The notes: generated from the sequence alone by a model not told the origin. Positions 26,191 through 36,120 are shown, counted from the first letter of the stretch. The stretch: DNA of 64,000 bases from Xenophilus sp. E41 (GCF_003671765.1 NZ_QPIB01000001.1:310001-374000); one strand, 5' to 3'. Program-made: numbers and translations.

Positions 26191-27141
26191 TCACGAACGT
26201 GACGATCCCGCAGCCTCGCCCACCGGCGCGCTGCGCAGGCCCGGCAGCCAGCGCACGGTGGCCAGCAGCGCCGCAAGAACGATCAGCGCACCGCCCGTCC
26301 ATGCCCTGGGCCCGACCGGCTCCCCCAGCACGGCCACCGCGAAGAGTGCGCCGAAGGCCGGCTCGCTGCCCATGAGCAGCGATACGCGCGTGGGCGAGCT
26401 GTGCTGCAGCCCCGCGTTCTGGGCGAAGAAGGCGAAGAGCGTGCAGGCCCCCACCAGCCAGGCCAGGCAGCCCCAGAACAGCGGCTCGCCGGACAGCGGC
26501 GGCAGCGCGGGCCACGGCCCCTGCAGCGTGGCGAGCAGCGCGCACCCCACCGCCACCACGCCCGACTGCACCGCGGTGAGCGCCAGCGCCGGCGGCACCG
26601 GCGAGGCCCCGCCGGCTGCCAGCACGCGTCGCGTGCAGCAGACCATCAGCGCCCGCAGCAGCGCGGCGCCGAGCACCAGGGCATCGCCCACGCCGAATCC
26701 GCTCGCCGCATCACCCGCCAGCAGCGCGGCCCCGAGCAGCGAGAGGCCGACGGCGGCCCATTCGCGCACTGCGGGGCGGCGGCGCAGCAGCGCCCACTCC
26801 ACCAGCGGCGTGAAGACCACGCACAGGCTGATGAGGAAGGCCGCGCGCGCCGCCTGGGTGTGCAGCACGCCGTAGCTCTCGCACAGGAAGATCGCGAGCA
26901 GCAGGCCGCCCAGCCCGGCGATCTGCCAGCGCAGCGCGGCCGGCACGCCGCGCAGTCCGCGCAAGGCCGGCATCAGCAGCACGAAGGTCAGGCCGAAGCG
27001 CAAGGCGAGCAGGCCCAGCACGGGGTAGAAGGCCAGCGCCGTTTTCATCACGCCGTAGCTGGTGCCCCAGACGGCGGCGACGGTCAGCAGCAGCGCGTCG
27101 GAGAGCCATAGCAGGCGGCGCTCAGGAAGGAAAGAAGCCAT
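26191..27141 (-). CDS. DMT superfamily transporter (EamA domains)
   Basis: This 316-residue protein has about ten hydrophobic segments and two EamA repeats. The first begins LLLTVAAVWGTSYGVMKTAL and the second around AGLQHSSPTRVSLLMGSEPAFGALFAVAVLGE, a segment typical of EamA exporters. Members export amino acids or other metabolites; the substrate is unknown. The start at 27141 (MASFLPERR) was preferred to one 17 codons upstream because the extra residues are charged and not conserved. It diverges from a LysR-type gene by 75 bases, and that regulator may control it. Confidence 0.88.
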   Translation of the reverse strand: MASFLPERRLLWLSDALLLTVAAVWGTSYGVMKTALAFYPVLGLLALRFGLTFVLLMPALRGLRGVPAALRWQIAGLGGLLLAIFLCESYGVLHTQAARAAFLISLCVVFTPLVEWALLRRRPAVREWAAVGLSLLGAALLAGDAASGFGVGDALVLGAALLRALMVCCTRRVLAAGGASPVPPALALTAVQSGVVAVGCALLATLQGPWPALPPLSGEPLFWGCLAWLVGACTLFAFFAQNAGLQHSSPTRVSLLMGSEPAFGALFAVAVLGEPVGPRAWTGGALIVLAALLATVRWLPGLRSAPVGEAAGSSRS

Positions 27142-27216
27142 GCCGCGACTGTCCACCCGTGCGCTCGATTCGATAATCCGGCCGCCACGCAATCCAGCTG
27201 TGCGCCGGAATCAACA

Positions 27217-28164
27217 ATGACGGACCCCGACCTGCTCCCGCTCCTGCCCGACCTGGCCACCTTCGCGCGCGTGGTGGAGGCCGGCAATTTCTCGGTGGCC
27301 GCGCGCCAGCTGGGCACGGCACCGTCGACCGTGAGTCGCACGGTGCAGCGGCTCGAAGCCGCGCTGGCCACGCGCCTGCTCGAGCGCACAACCCGCCGGG
27401 TGCGCGTGACCGAGGCCGGCGCGCAGGTGGCGCGCCATGCACGCGAGATGCTCGGGGCCGCGGCCGACGCCCTCGATGCCGCCGGCGAAACCCGCCGCGA
27501 TCCGCAGGGGCTGGTGTCGCTCAGCGCGCCGACCGAGTTCGCGCAGGCCGTCGTGCACCCGCTGCTGCCGTCCTTCCTCGCCGCCTGGCCGCAGGTGCAG
27601 GTGCGCCTGGTGGCCAGCGATCTGGTGCTGGACCCGGTGGCGGACGGCCTGGACCTGGTGCTGCGCCTGACCGACCGCCCACCGCCGCACCTGGCCGGCC
27701 GGCCCGTCGGCAGCGCGACCTGGCGGCTGTGCGCGTCGCCGGCCTACCTGCAGGCGCACGGCGTACCGCAATCGCCCGACGAGCTCACGGCGCACGATTG
27801 CCTCACGCTGGGCGAAACGCCGCAGGACCGGCGCTGGCGGCTGCGCCGGGCGGCCGACGACACCCGCAGCACGGTCGAGGTGCGGGGCCGCTACAGCGTC
27901 AACCATGCCGTCGCGCGGCTCGACGCCGCCTTGCAGGGGCTGGGCATCGCCACCCTGCCGGACTTCATCGCCGCCGGCGCCATGCGCAGCAGCGCGCTCG
28001 TGCCGGTGCTGCCGGACTGGACCCACGACGACCACGCCTACGCGGGCACGGTCTGGCTGCTCTATCCGCCGAAGCGCTTCCTGCCGCCGAAGGTCCGGGT
28101 GCTGGTCGACCACCTCGCGGCGCAGCTCGGCGGCGCACCCGCGGGGAGGCCCGCCTTGTCATGA
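27217..28164 (+). CDS. LysR-family transcriptional regulator
   Basis: This 315-residue regulator has an N-terminal winged HTH (TFARVVEAGNFSVAARQLGTAPSTVSRTVQRLEAAL, residues about 15-50) and a LysR substrate-binding domain. The segments GLVSLSAPTEFAQAVVHPLLPSF and YPPKRFLPPKVRVLVDHL match the subgroup resembling DsdC/AaeR-like regulators. It is divergent from the DMT exporter gene, the usual arrangement for a LysR protein and its target. The effector is unknown. Confidence 0.9.
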   Translation: MTDPDLLPLLPDLATFARVVEAGNFSVAARQLGTAPSTVSRTVQRLEAALATRLLERTTRRVRVTEAGAQVARHAREMLGAAADALDAAGETRRDPQGLVSLSAPTEFAQAVVHPLLPSFLAAWPQVQVRLVASDLVLDPVADGLDLVLRLTDRPPPHLAGRPVGSATWRLCASPAYLQAHGVPQSPDELTAHDCLTLGETPQDRRWRLRRAADDTRSTVEVRGRYSVNHAVARLDAALQGLGIATLPDFIAAGAMRSSALVPVLPDWTHDDHAYAGTVWLLYPPKRFLPPKVRVLVDHLAAQLGGAPAGRPALS

Positions 28165-28233
28165 GCCGGTCACGGTGCCGAGCGCCAATCGCGCGGTCCT
28201 GCGCGCGGTGCGCAGGCCTGACCGACACCAGAC

Positions 28234-30417
28234 ATGACCAACACGAAGAAAGCGCGACGTACGACGAGGGGCCTGATCGCCATGGCCGGTGCCAGCCTGC
28301 TGCTGGCGGCCTGCGGAGGCGGAGGAGGAGGCGGCGGCTGGCCGATCCTCGGCACGGGCGGGGGAACACCGGGCACCGGTACCGGGACCGGCACCGGCTC
28401 CGGCGGCAGCACCCCCGGCACCGGCACGGGCGGCGGCAGCACCCCTAACACGCCCACCCGCGTCAGCGGCACCTTCCTGGACGCAGCCGTCGAAGGGCTG
28501 GACTACCTCGCCGGCAGCGCGGCCGTGGCGCAGACCGATGCGCAGGGCCGCTTCGACTGCCTGCCCGGCGACACGGTGCGCTTCCGCGCCGGCGCGCTGG
28601 AACTGGGCTCGGCGCCGTGCGGCGCCGTGGTGACGCCGCTCACGCTGGCCGGCGCCACCGCCTCCGCCGAAGGCCTGCAGGCCGATGCGGTGGTCAACCG
28701 CCTGCTCGCGCTGCAAAGCCTGGACGACGATGGCGACCCGTCCAACGGCATCCGCCTCACGTCAGAGCTGAAGGCACAGCTGAAGGCCGGCACGCTCGAC
28801 TTCTCGGCCCAGGCCGCGGCCTTCCACACGGCGCTACAGGCCGTGCTTGCCGCACTGCCCGCCCCCTGGTCGGGCCGCACGGTGGACGACAGCCGCCGCC
28901 TGCTGGCGCGCGAGCACTTCGAGAACACGCTCGCCGCCACGCTCGACACACCGGTCAGCACCAGCACCAGCCAGACCAACGCGCTGGGCAGCATCGCGGC
29001 CAGCGTGACCCGCTACCAGCTGCAGGCCGACGCGAGCTACTACGTGCCCTACGAGGGCAGCCAGGCGGCCGTGAAGGCGGACTTCCCGCTGGGCTTCCTG
29101 CCCGCCTACGGCTCGGGCATGGCCTTCAAGGGGAAGGCCGACGACGGCACGCTGGAGTTCTATGCCATCACCGACCGCGGCCCCAACGGCGACGGCCCCA
29201 CCGTACCGGTGCCGGGCGACAGCAGCGGCGCGACCAGCGTCAGCAAGGTGTTCCCGGCGCCCTCCTTCGCGCCGAGCTTCGGCCTGGTGCGCATCGGCAA
29301 GAACGGCGCGGTGCTGAGCTCGAGCACCGCGCTGCGCGTGAGCGCGCAGACGAAGGTCACCGGCCTGCCGCCCCAGGCCGGCGCCGTGGGCTCGACGGGC
29401 GAGGTCCCGCTGACCGACACCTACGTCTACGACGCCGCGAAGTCCGGCTTCGACGCCACCGGCCTGGACCCGGAATCGATGGTCTACGACAAGGCGCGCA
29501 ACGTGCTGTGGACCAGCGACGAGTACGGCCCCTTCGTGGCCCGCATCAACATCGCCACCGGCGTGATCGAGAAGAAGTACGCGCCGGGCACGGGCCTGCC
29601 GGCGATCTTCGCCAAGCGCCGCATCAACCGCGGCATGGAAGGCTTGACGCTGGACGTGGCGACCGGCCGCCTGCACGGCTTCCTGCAGAGCCCCATCGAC
29701 CCGAAGGACAGCGCCGGCAAGTCGATCAAGGCCAAGCCGCCGGGCGGCAGCAACACCGACGTGCGCCACATCGCGAAGTTCGCGCGCTGGGTGGAGTTCG
29801 ACCCGACGACCGAGAGCTCGAAGTCCTACGCCTACCCGATCGACGGCTCGGCCTACGACAAGGACCGCACCGGCAACGCCAAGCTCGGCGATGTGGTGAG
29901 CCTGGGCAACGGCCGCTTCATCGTCATCGAGCAGGGCGCGCGCAAGAGCGACGGCAAGGTGATGAACAAGCTGATGCTGGTCGAGCTGCCCGCCACGGCG
30001 ACCGACATCGCGGCGATGGACGAGAACCTCGAGATCAGCAGCATCACGCAGGCCGCGTCCAACGGCGTGAGCTACGCCGGCGTGGTCACCATGCGCAAGA
30101 CCGAGCTGCTCGACCTGAATGCCCTGGGCTGGCTGGCCGAGAAGGCCGAGGGCCTGGCCCTGGTGGACGAGCACACCCTCGCCCTGGTCAACGACAACGA
30201 CTTCGGCCTGAGCACGAAGCTCTACGACGCCGAGGGCAAGGCCGTGGCCGGCAGCATCGAGGACTGCACGGTGGACGCGGCCGGCGCCATCGTGAGCGGC
30301 TGCCCCGCCGGTGTGGTGAAGGCGCGCATCACGCGCGGCAGCGACCTGGAGCGGCCCACGCGCGTGTGGCTGATCCGGCTGGACCGCTCGCTCACGCAGC
30401 TGCAGTTGCCGAGCTGA
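28234..30417 (+). CDS. Phytase-like esterase lipoprotein
   Basis: This 727-residue protein is predicted to be exported as a lipoprotein: signal with lipobox LLAAC, lipid-carrying C27, then a Gly run and a GTGTGTG/GGSTPGTG linker to about residue 75. A small domain rich in Asp and Leu follows (about 80-240). The C-terminal part (about 260-727) matches the esterase-like activity of phytase family (Pfam PF13449): MAFKGKADDGTLEFYAITDRGPNGDG, LDPESMVYD, LWTSDEYGPFVARIN, RRINRGMEGLTLD. It would hydrolyse phosphate or other esters at the cell surface. It stands alone. The substrate is not certain. Confidence 0.82.
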   Translation: MTNTKKARRTTRGLIAMAGASLLLAACGGGGGGGGWPILGTGGGTPGTGTGTGTGSGGSTPGTGTGGGSTPNTPTRVSGTFLDAAVEGLDYLAGSAAVAQTDAQGRFDCLPGDTVRFRAGALELGSAPCGAVVTPLTLAGATASAEGLQADAVVNRLLALQSLDDDGDPSNGIRLTSELKAQLKAGTLDFSAQAAAFHTALQAVLAALPAPWSGRTVDDSRRLLAREHFENTLAATLDTPVSTSTSQTNALGSIAASVTRYQLQADASYYVPYEGSQAAVKADFPLGFLPAYGSGMAFKGKADDGTLEFYAITDRGPNGDGPTVPVPGDSSGATSVSKVFPAPSFAPSFGLVRIGKNGAVLSSSTALRVSAQTKVTGLPPQAGAVGSTGEVPLTDTYVYDAAKSGFDATGLDPESMVYDKARNVLWTSDEYGPFVARINIATGVIEKKYAPGTGLPAIFAKRRINRGMEGLTLDVATGRLHGFLQSPIDPKDSAGKSIKAKPPGGSNTDVRHIAKFARWVEFDPTTESSKSYAYPIDGSAYDKDRTGNAKLGDVVSLGNGRFIVIEQGARKSDGKVMNKLMLVELPATATDIAAMDENLEISSITQAASNGVSYAGVVTMRKTELLDLNALGWLAEKAEGLALVDEHTLALVNDNDFGLSTKLYDAEGKAVAGSIEDCTVDAAGAIVSGCPAGVVKARITRGSDLERPTRVWLIRLDRSLTQLQLPS

Positions 30418-30541
30418 GCGGCGCGAAGGCGTGCGGCGCCCAGACCGCACGCCGCATCCGTCTTTCGCCATCCCGCTACAGTTCCTCGGGGCCCGGCAGG
30501 CCGCATCGGCAACGCCGGGCCACTTTTTTTGCAGGAGCACC

Positions 30542-31582
30542 ATGGCTGGGACACTGGAATTCGGACTCGACACCTTCGGCGACGTGACGGCCGGCAACGA
30601 CGGCGCCTTGCTGTCGCAGGCACAGGTCGTCCGCAACCTCATCGACGAGGCCGTGCTGGCCGACGAACTGGGCGTGGACTTCATCGGCGTCGGCGAGCAC
30701 CACCGCGCCGACTTCGCCGTCTCGGCGCCGGAGGTGGTGCTGGCCGCCATGGCCGCGCGCACGCGGCGCATCCGGCTGGGCTCGGCGGTGACGGTGCTCA
30801 GCTCCGACGACCCGATCCGCGTCTTCCAGCGTTTCTCCACGGTCGACGCCATCTCTCGCGGCCGGGCGGAAGTGATCCTCGGCCGTGGCTCGTTCACCGA
30901 GTCCTTCCCGCTCTTCGGCTACGACCTGGGCGATTACGAGAAGCTGTTCGACGACAAGCTGGAACTCTTTGCCGCCATCGCGAGCCAGGAGGTCGTCGAC
31001 TGGAACGGCGGCTGGCGGCCCGCGCTGAAGAACCAGCGCATCTTCCCGCCCATCGAGCACGGCAGGCTCAAGACCTGGATCGGCGTGGGCGGCAGCCCCG
31101 AGTCGGTGGTGCGCGCCGCGCATTACGGCATGAACCTGATGCTCGCCGTCATCGGCGGCTCGCCCGCGCGCTTCAAGCCCTTCGCGGACTACTTCCGCCA
31201 GGCCTGCGAGCAACTGAAGCGGCCCGCGCTCGACGTCGGCATCCATTCACCGGGCTTCGTGTGCGAATCGGATGCCGATGTGAAGACGATGCTGTACCCG
31301 CACTTCAAGCGCGGACGCGACCGCATCGGCGCCGAGCGCGGCTGGCCGCCCGTGACCGAACGCGACTTCGAGCAGGAGATCGCGCACGGGTCGCTGTACG
31401 CCGGCTCGCCGGACACGGTGGCGAAGAAGATCGCGGCCACCGTGCGCACGCTGGGCGTGTCGCGCTTCCAGATGAAGTACTCGGCCGGCCCGCTGCCGCA
31501 CGAGCTGCTCATGAACAGCATCCGCCTGTACGCGACCGAGGTGATCCCGCGGGTGCGTGCGTTGCTCGCAGCGGACTCCTGA
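30542..31582 (+). CDS. LLM-class flavin-dependent oxidoreductase
   Basis: This 346-residue protein matches the luciferase-like monooxygenase family. It starts LEFGLDTFGDV, contains VDFIGVGEHHRADFAVSAPE, RRIRLGSAVTVLSSDDPIRVFQ, and VILGRGSFTESFPLFGY, and ends with KYSAGPLPHELLMNSIRLYATEVIP. Members use FMNH2 from a separate reductase to oxidise diverse substrates. The ATG at 30542 is preceded by GCAGGAGCACC. It stands alone, convergent with waaA. The substrate is unknown. Confidence 0.88.
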   Translation: MAGTLEFGLDTFGDVTAGNDGALLSQAQVVRNLIDEAVLADELGVDFIGVGEHHRADFAVSAPEVVLAAMAARTRRIRLGSAVTVLSSDDPIRVFQRFSTVDAISRGRAEVILGRGSFTESFPLFGYDLGDYEKLFDDKLELFAAIASQEVVDWNGGWRPALKNQRIFPPIEHGRLKTWIGVGGSPESVVRAAHYGMNLMLAVIGGSPARFKPFADYFRQACEQLKRPALDVGIHSPGFVCESDADVKTMLYPHFKRGRDRIGAERGWPPVTERDFEQEIAHGSLYAGSPDTVAKKIAATVRTLGVSRFQMKYSAGPLPHELLMNSIRLYATEVIPRVRALLAADS

Positions 31583-31619
31583 ACACGCGCCAGGCAGCCG
31601 CTTCGCCCCGAGGGCGCGG

Positions 31620-33059
31620 CTAATCCAGCCGGGGTTCGCTCCGGCCGTCCGGCGGATCCTGCGGCCCCGATGGGGCCACGGGTTCGAGCACCGGCTCGGC
31701 CGGCTCGGCCACAGGCGCGGGCAGCGGCGCCTCGGGCACCTGGCGCGCCAGCGCCAGCAAGGCCGTCACCGTGCGTTCGGCGGCGCCGCGGTGGCTCGCA
31801 GCGAAGACCTGAGCCGCCTGCGCCATGCCGGCGCTGCGCTGCTTGTCGGCCACCAGCGCCAGCGCATGCACCACGGCCTGCATCATGTCGTCGACCCGCA
31901 GCGCGGCACCCGCGGCGATGGCCAGCTCCGCCGCCTCGGCGAAGTTGAAGGTCGAGGGGCCGAGGATCACCGGGCAGGCGCAGGCCGCGGCCTCGATCAG
32001 GTTCTGCCCGCCCAGCGGCTCGAAGCTGCCGCCGAGCAGCGCGACGTCGGCCAGGCCGTAGTACAGCGCCATCTCGCCCAGCGAGTCGCCGAGCCAGATC
32101 TCGTTCTCGCGCGGGGTGCCGTCGGCGGTGCTGCGACGCGCACAGGCGAAACCCATCGATTCGATGAGCGTGGCCACCTCGTCGAAGCGCTGCGGATGGC
32201 GCGGCACGATCATCCACTGCACGTCGGACGCGCGCAGCTTGGCGATGCCTTTGGTCGCACCCCGCGCGGGCTCCACGGGCGCGGAGACCCAGAAATGCTT
32301 GAGGACTTCGAGCAGCTGGCGCTCCTCGCCGTCGCGAGAGCTGGCGAACACGATCACCGGCTTGGGCAGGTGCGCGCGCAGCGCGTCGGCATGGGCGAGC
32401 TGGCGCGGGTCGGGCGACGCGTCGAACTTCAGGTTGCCGAACACGCCGGCCACCTTGGCACCCAGCGACACCAGGCGGTGCGCGTCGGCCTCGCTCTGCG
32501 CCCAAACGGCCGCCAGCGACGAATAGGCCGGCCGCGACAGCCAGGCCAGCCGCTCGGCCGAGGCCAGGGACTTCTCGTTGAGCCGCGCGTTGGCCAGCGT
32601 GAGCGGGATGCCGCGTTCGGCACAGGCCGCCGTGAGTTCGGGCCAGACCTCGGTTTCCATCAGCACGCCGATGCGCGGGCGGAAGCGGTCGAGAAAGCGA
32701 GCGACGGCCTCGGGCGTGTCCCAGGGCTGCCAGACCTGCACGTCGCCCTCTTCCAGCAGCTTGGCGCCCTCCTCACGGCCGGTGGCGGTGCCGTGGGTCA
32801 GCAGGATCGGCACGCCGGGCAGCTGGCGGCGCAGTTCGGCGATCAGGATGCCGGCGGCGCGCGTCTCGCCCAGCGAGACCGCATGCACCCAGCACCAGTC
32901 GGAACCGGCGAAGGCCGTGTCGTACTGGCCGAAGCGCTCCTCCACCGCCACGGCATAGCCGGGCTCGGAGACGGCGCGCTTGCGCAGCTTGCGGCGCAGC
33001 AGCGGCTGCGCGAGGCGGGTGACGAGGCCGTAGAGGCGAAGCGAGAGCGAACGACGCAC
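31620..33059 (-). CDS. waaA: 3-deoxy-D-manno-octulosonic acid (Kdo) transferase
   Basis: WaaA/KdtA transfers Kdo from CMP-Kdo to lipid A precursor at the cytoplasmic face of the inner membrane. The protein has about 479 residues; a GTG start at 33059 lies five bases after the phosphomannomutase stop, and no ATG fits. Family segments are LRLYGLVTRLAQPLLRRK, WVHAVSLGETRAA, PILLTHGTATGREEG, GVLMETEVWPELTAAC, VPRHPQRFDEVATLI and GGSFEPLGGQNLIEAAACACPVI. A Pro/Glu-rich tail of about 35 residues extends beyond the catalytic domain. It is coupled to algC upstream. Confidence 0.93.
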   Translation of the reverse strand: MRRSLSLRLYGLVTRLAQPLLRRKLRKRAVSEPGYAVAVEERFGQYDTAFAGSDWCWVHAVSLGETRAAGILIAELRRQLPGVPILLTHGTATGREEGAKLLEEGDVQVWQPWDTPEAVARFLDRFRPRIGVLMETEVWPELTAACAERGIPLTLANARLNEKSLASAERLAWLSRPAYSSLAAVWAQSEADAHRLVSLGAKVAGVFGNLKFDASPDPRQLAHADALRAHLPKPVIVFASSRDGEERQLLEVLKHFWVSAPVEPARGATKGIAKLRASDVQWMIVPRHPQRFDEVATLIESMGFACARRSTADGTPRENEIWLGDSLGEMALYYGLADVALLGGSFEPLGGQNLIEAAACACPVILGPSTFNFAEAAELAIAAGAALRVDDMMQAVVHALALVADKQRSAGMAQAAQVFAASHRGAAERTVTALLALARQVPEAPLPAPVAEPAEPVLEPVAPSGPQDPPDGRSEPRLD

Positions 33060-33064
33060 GTGGG

Positions 33065-34447
33065 TCAGTGGGCTGCTCCGCCGAACACAGCGTCGGGTTT
33101 CACGGACTTGAGGAGCTTCGTCATCACGTCCTCGATGCGGTGCAGCGCGTCCTGCGTCTGCCCCTCGAAGCGCAGCACCAGCACCGGCGTGGTGTTGGAG
33201 GCGCGGATGAGACCGAAGCCGTCGGGCCAGTCGACGCGCACGCCGTCGATGGTCGAGACCTTGGCGGGTGCGTCGAACTTCGCGCTCTTGACGAGCTGCT
33301 CGACCAGGCGGTGCGGCTCGCCTTCTTCGCACTTCACGTTGATCTCGGGCGTGGAGAAGCTGGTCGGCAGCGCGTTGAGCACGGCGCTCGCATTCGGGCT
33401 GGCCGACAGGATCTCGAGCAGGCGGCAGCCCGCGTAGGTGCCGTCGTCGAAGCCGAACCAGCGCTCCTTGAAGAAGATGTGGCCGCTCATCTCGCCGCCG
33501 AGCGGGGAGTCGACTTCCTTCATCTTGGCCTTGATGAGCGAGTGGCCGGTCTTGTAGATCATGGGCACGCCGCCCGCGGCCTCGATGGCCGGCGCCAGGC
33601 GCTGCGAGCACTTCACGTCGTAGACGATGGTGCCGCCCGGCACGCGCGAGAGCACGTCCTTGGCGAACAGCATCATCTGGCGGTCGGGATAGATGTTCTG
33701 GCCGTCCTTGGTCACGATGCCCAGGCGGTCGCCGTCGCCGTCGAAGGCCAAACCGAGTTCGGCATCGCCGCTTTGCAAGGCCTGGATGAGGTCCGCCAGG
33801 TTCTCGGGCTTGCTCGGGTCGGGGTGATGGTTGGGGAAGTTGCCGTCGACCTCGCTGTACAGCTCGGTCACCTCGCAGCCGATGGCGCGGAAGATGGCGG
33901 GTGCCGACGCGCCGGCGATGCCGTTGCCCGAATCGACCACGACCTTCAGCGGGCGCTGCAGCTTGATGTCGCCCACGATGCGTTCGACATACGCGGGCAG
34001 CACGTCGACCTTGCGCACGCTGCCGCCGTCGGCCAGCGCGGCGCTGCCGTCTTCCATGACCTTGCGCAGGGCCTGGATCTCGTCGCCGTAGATGGCGCGG
34101 CCGGCCAGCACCATCTTGAAGCCGTTGTAGTCCTTGGGGTTGTGGCTGCCCGTGACCTGGATGCCGCTGGTGGCCAGCGTGCTGGCCGCGAAGTACAGCA
34201 TGGGCGTGGTGACGGCGCCGATGTCGATCACCTCCACGCCCGTGGCCACGAGGCCGCGGATCAGGGCATCGGCCAGGGCCGGGCCCGACAGCCGGCCGTC
34301 GCGGCCCACGGCCACGGCGCGCTCGCCGGCGGCGCGCGCCGCGCTGCCGAAGGCGCGGCCCAGCGCCTCGGCCACCTCGGCATCGAGCGTGGTGGGCACG
34401 ATGCCGCGGATGTCGTATGCCTTGAAGATCGAAGCGCTGAGTTGCAT
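33065..34447 (-). CDS. algC: Phosphomannomutase/phosphoglucomutase
   Basis: This 460-residue enzyme interconverts hexose 1- and 6-phosphates for nucleotide sugars used in lipopolysaccharide and exopolysaccharide. The phosphoserine loop is TGSHNPKDYNGF (Ser101), the metal site FDGDGDRLG lies near residue 240, the sugar loop GEMSGHIFF follows, and RASNTTPVLVLRFEG gives the C-terminal phosphate site. The start at 34447 (MQLSASIFKAYDIRG) puts the conserved N-terminus at residue 1. It is upstream of waaA, coupled to it by five bases. A TACAAT element at 34479-34484 may drive both. Confidence 0.94.
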   Translation of the reverse strand: MQLSASIFKAYDIRGIVPTTLDAEVAEALGRAFGSAARAAGERAVAVGRDGRLSGPALADALIRGLVATGVEVIDIGAVTTPMLYFAASTLATSGIQVTGSHNPKDYNGFKMVLAGRAIYGDEIQALRKVMEDGSAALADGGSVRKVDVLPAYVERIVGDIKLQRPLKVVVDSGNGIAGASAPAIFRAIGCEVTELYSEVDGNFPNHHPDPSKPENLADLIQALQSGDAELGLAFDGDGDRLGIVTKDGQNIYPDRQMMLFAKDVLSRVPGGTIVYDVKCSQRLAPAIEAAGGVPMIYKTGHSLIKAKMKEVDSPLGGEMSGHIFFKERWFGFDDGTYAGCRLLEILSASPNASAVLNALPTSFSTPEINVKCEEGEPHRLVEQLVKSAKFDAPAKVSTIDGVRVDWPDGFGLIRASNTTPVLVLRFEGQTQDALHRIEDVMTKLLKSVKPDAVFGGAAH

Positions 34448-34478
34448 GAGGAGGCCCCTGTGTTCTTTGCTGCGGCGC

Positions 34479-34484
34479 ATTGTA
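34479..34484 (-). promoter_or_regulatory. Probable -10 element for algC-waaA
   Basis: Read on the minus strand the sequence is TACAAT, 31 bases before the algC start. The hexamer 17 bases further upstream (TGTGAG) is a poor -35. The site lies in the divergent interval shared with the Ada-AlkA gene. Confidence 0.4.
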
Positions 34485-34557
34485 GGCACCGGTCCCGGGC
34501 CCTCACATGTCCGAAAATGGCGCGTCCGAGCGGGTTTTGCCTCGTAGGATGCCCGCC

Positions 34558-36120
34558 ATGCCGCCCCCGCCCGCCCCCATCGACGCTACCGAAAGCGACG
34601 CCTGTTACCTGGCGATGAAGACGCACGACGCGCGCTTCGACGGGCGCTTCTTCACCGCCGTGACCTCCACCGGCATCTACTGCCGCCCGGTGTGCCGCGT
34701 GAAGACGCCGCGGCGGGAGAACTGCCGCTTCTACCGCCACGCGGCGCAGGCCGAGGCCGCGGGCTTTCGGCCCTGCCTGCGCTGCCGGCCCGAACTGGCG
34801 CCGCGCGCGAACGATGCCGCGGCCTGGAGCACCACCGACGCCTCGCGCCTGCTCGCCCTGCAGGCCGCGCGCCTGATGGACCAGCCCGAAGCGGGGTGGC
34901 CGGCCGGGCCTGCCGACTCGCGCGCCTCGGTGGCGCCCATCGCCGAGCGCCTGGGCGTCAGCGACCGCCACCTGCGGCGAATCTTCGAGGCGCAGTTCGG
35001 CGTCTCGCCGCTTCAATACCTGCAGACGCGCCGCCTGCTGGCCGCCAAGCAACTGATCGCCGACACGGCACTGCCGATGACCGAGGTGGCCCTGGCCAGC
35101 GGCTTCGCGAGCGTGCGGCGCTTCAACGCGGCCTTCGCCTCGCACTACGGGCTGAACCCCAGCGCCCTGCGCCGCGCCGGCCCCGCACCCGCGGCGCACG
35201 GCATCCGCGTGCGGCTGGCCTGGCGCCCGCCCTACGACGTGGCGGCCATGCTGGGCTTCTTCGCACGTCGCGCGATCGCCGGCGTGGAGCAGGTCGAGGG
35301 TGACCGCCTCGCCCGCACGGTGCGCATCGGCCACGGCGCGCAGGCCCGTTGCGGCTGGCTGAGTGCGCGCTTCGACACGGCGGCCGGCGAACTCGAGCTG
35401 TCCGTCGACGACGCGCTGGCGCCGGTGCTGCCGTCGGTCCTGGCGCGGGTGCGGGCGCTGTTCGACCTCGACGCCGACCCCGCGGCCATCGACGCGGCGC
35501 TGCATGCGGCCTTTCCGCTTGGCGACGGGGTGCGGGTGCCGGGCGCGGTGGACGGCTTCGAACTGGCGGTGCGTGCCGTGCTCGGCCAGCAGGTCACGGT
35601 GGCGGCAGCGCGCACACTGGGCGCGCGGCTGGTGCAGGCCTTCGGCGAGTCCGTGACCACGCCCGTCCCGGGGCTGGACCGGCTGTTCCCGACCCCCGCG
35701 GCGCTGGCGACCGCAAGCGGCGATGCCCTGGGCCGCCTCGGCATCGTGCGCCAGCGCCAGGCGGCGCTGCAGGCACTGGCGCGCGAAACGCTCGAAGGCC
35801 GGCTGGACCTGCATCCGGGCGCGGACGTGGCCCGCACCTGCGCCGCCCTGGAGGCGTTGCCCGGCATCGGCGACTGGACCGCGCAGTACATCGCCATGCG
35901 CGCGCTGCGCTGGCCCGACGCCTTCCCGGCCGGCGACGTCGCCCTGCAGAAGGCGCTGGGCGTGACGGGTGCGAAGGCCGCCGCGCAGGCCTCCGAGGCC
36001 TGGCGCCCCTGGCGCAGCTACGCGGTGCTGCGCGCCTGGCATGCCGCAGCGGCCACGCCGCCGCCCATTGCTATCAATTCAATAGCTACTCGCGCCCGAC
36101 CGGCGGGCGCTGCAGCCTGA
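34558..36120 (+). CDS. Ada-type regulator fused to AlkA 3-methyladenine DNA glycosylase
   Basis: This protein of about 520 residues joins three modules. The N-terminal Ada methylphosphotriester domain has its four zinc cysteines (C42, C46, C73, C76). An AraC-type HTH follows at about 100-190 (RASVAPIAERLGVSDRHLRRIFEAQFGVSPLQYL). The C-terminal AlkA HhH-GPD glycosylase has ELAVRAVLGQQVTVAAAR, LEALPGIGDWTAQYIAMRAL and the catalytic Asp in AFPAGDVAL. It would sense alkylated DNA phosphates, activate transcription and excise 3-methyladenine. No Ogt domain is present; ogt is the next gene. The last 15 or so residues and the stop come from a dispersed repeat (36070-36137). An upstream start at 34507 or 34549 is possible. 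Confidence 0.9.
   Translation: MPPPPAPIDATESDACYLAMKTHDARFDGRFFTAVTSTGIYCRPVCRVKTPRRENCRFYRHAAQAEAAGFRPCLRCRPELAPRANDAAAWSTTDASRLLALQAARLMDQPEAGWPAGPADSRASVAPIAERLGVSDRHLRRIFEAQFGVSPLQYLQTRRLLAAKQLIADTALPMTEVALASGFASVRRFNAAFASHYGLNPSALRRAGPAPAAHGIRVRLAWRPPYDVAAMLGFFARRAIAGVEQVEGDRLARTVRIGHGAQARCGWLSARFDTAAGELELSVDDALAPVLPSVLARVRALFDLDADPAAIDAALHAAFPLGDGVRVPGAVDGFELAVRAVLGQQVTVAAARTLGARLVQAFGESVTTPVPGLDRLFPTPAALATASGDALGRLGIVRQRQAALQALARETLEGRLDLHPGADVARTCAALEALPGIGDWTAQYIAMRALRWPDAFPAGDVALQKALGVTGAKAAAQASEAWRPWRSYAVLRAWHAAAATPPPIAINSIATRARPAGAAA

Noticed and set aside
28310-28450. Gly/Thr/Ser-rich repeats in the phytase-like lipoprotein as a possible CRISPR or mobile repeat
   Set aside because: The units are short in-frame GTG/GGS codon runs right after the lipobox, a normal surface tether. 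They are not spaced repeats.
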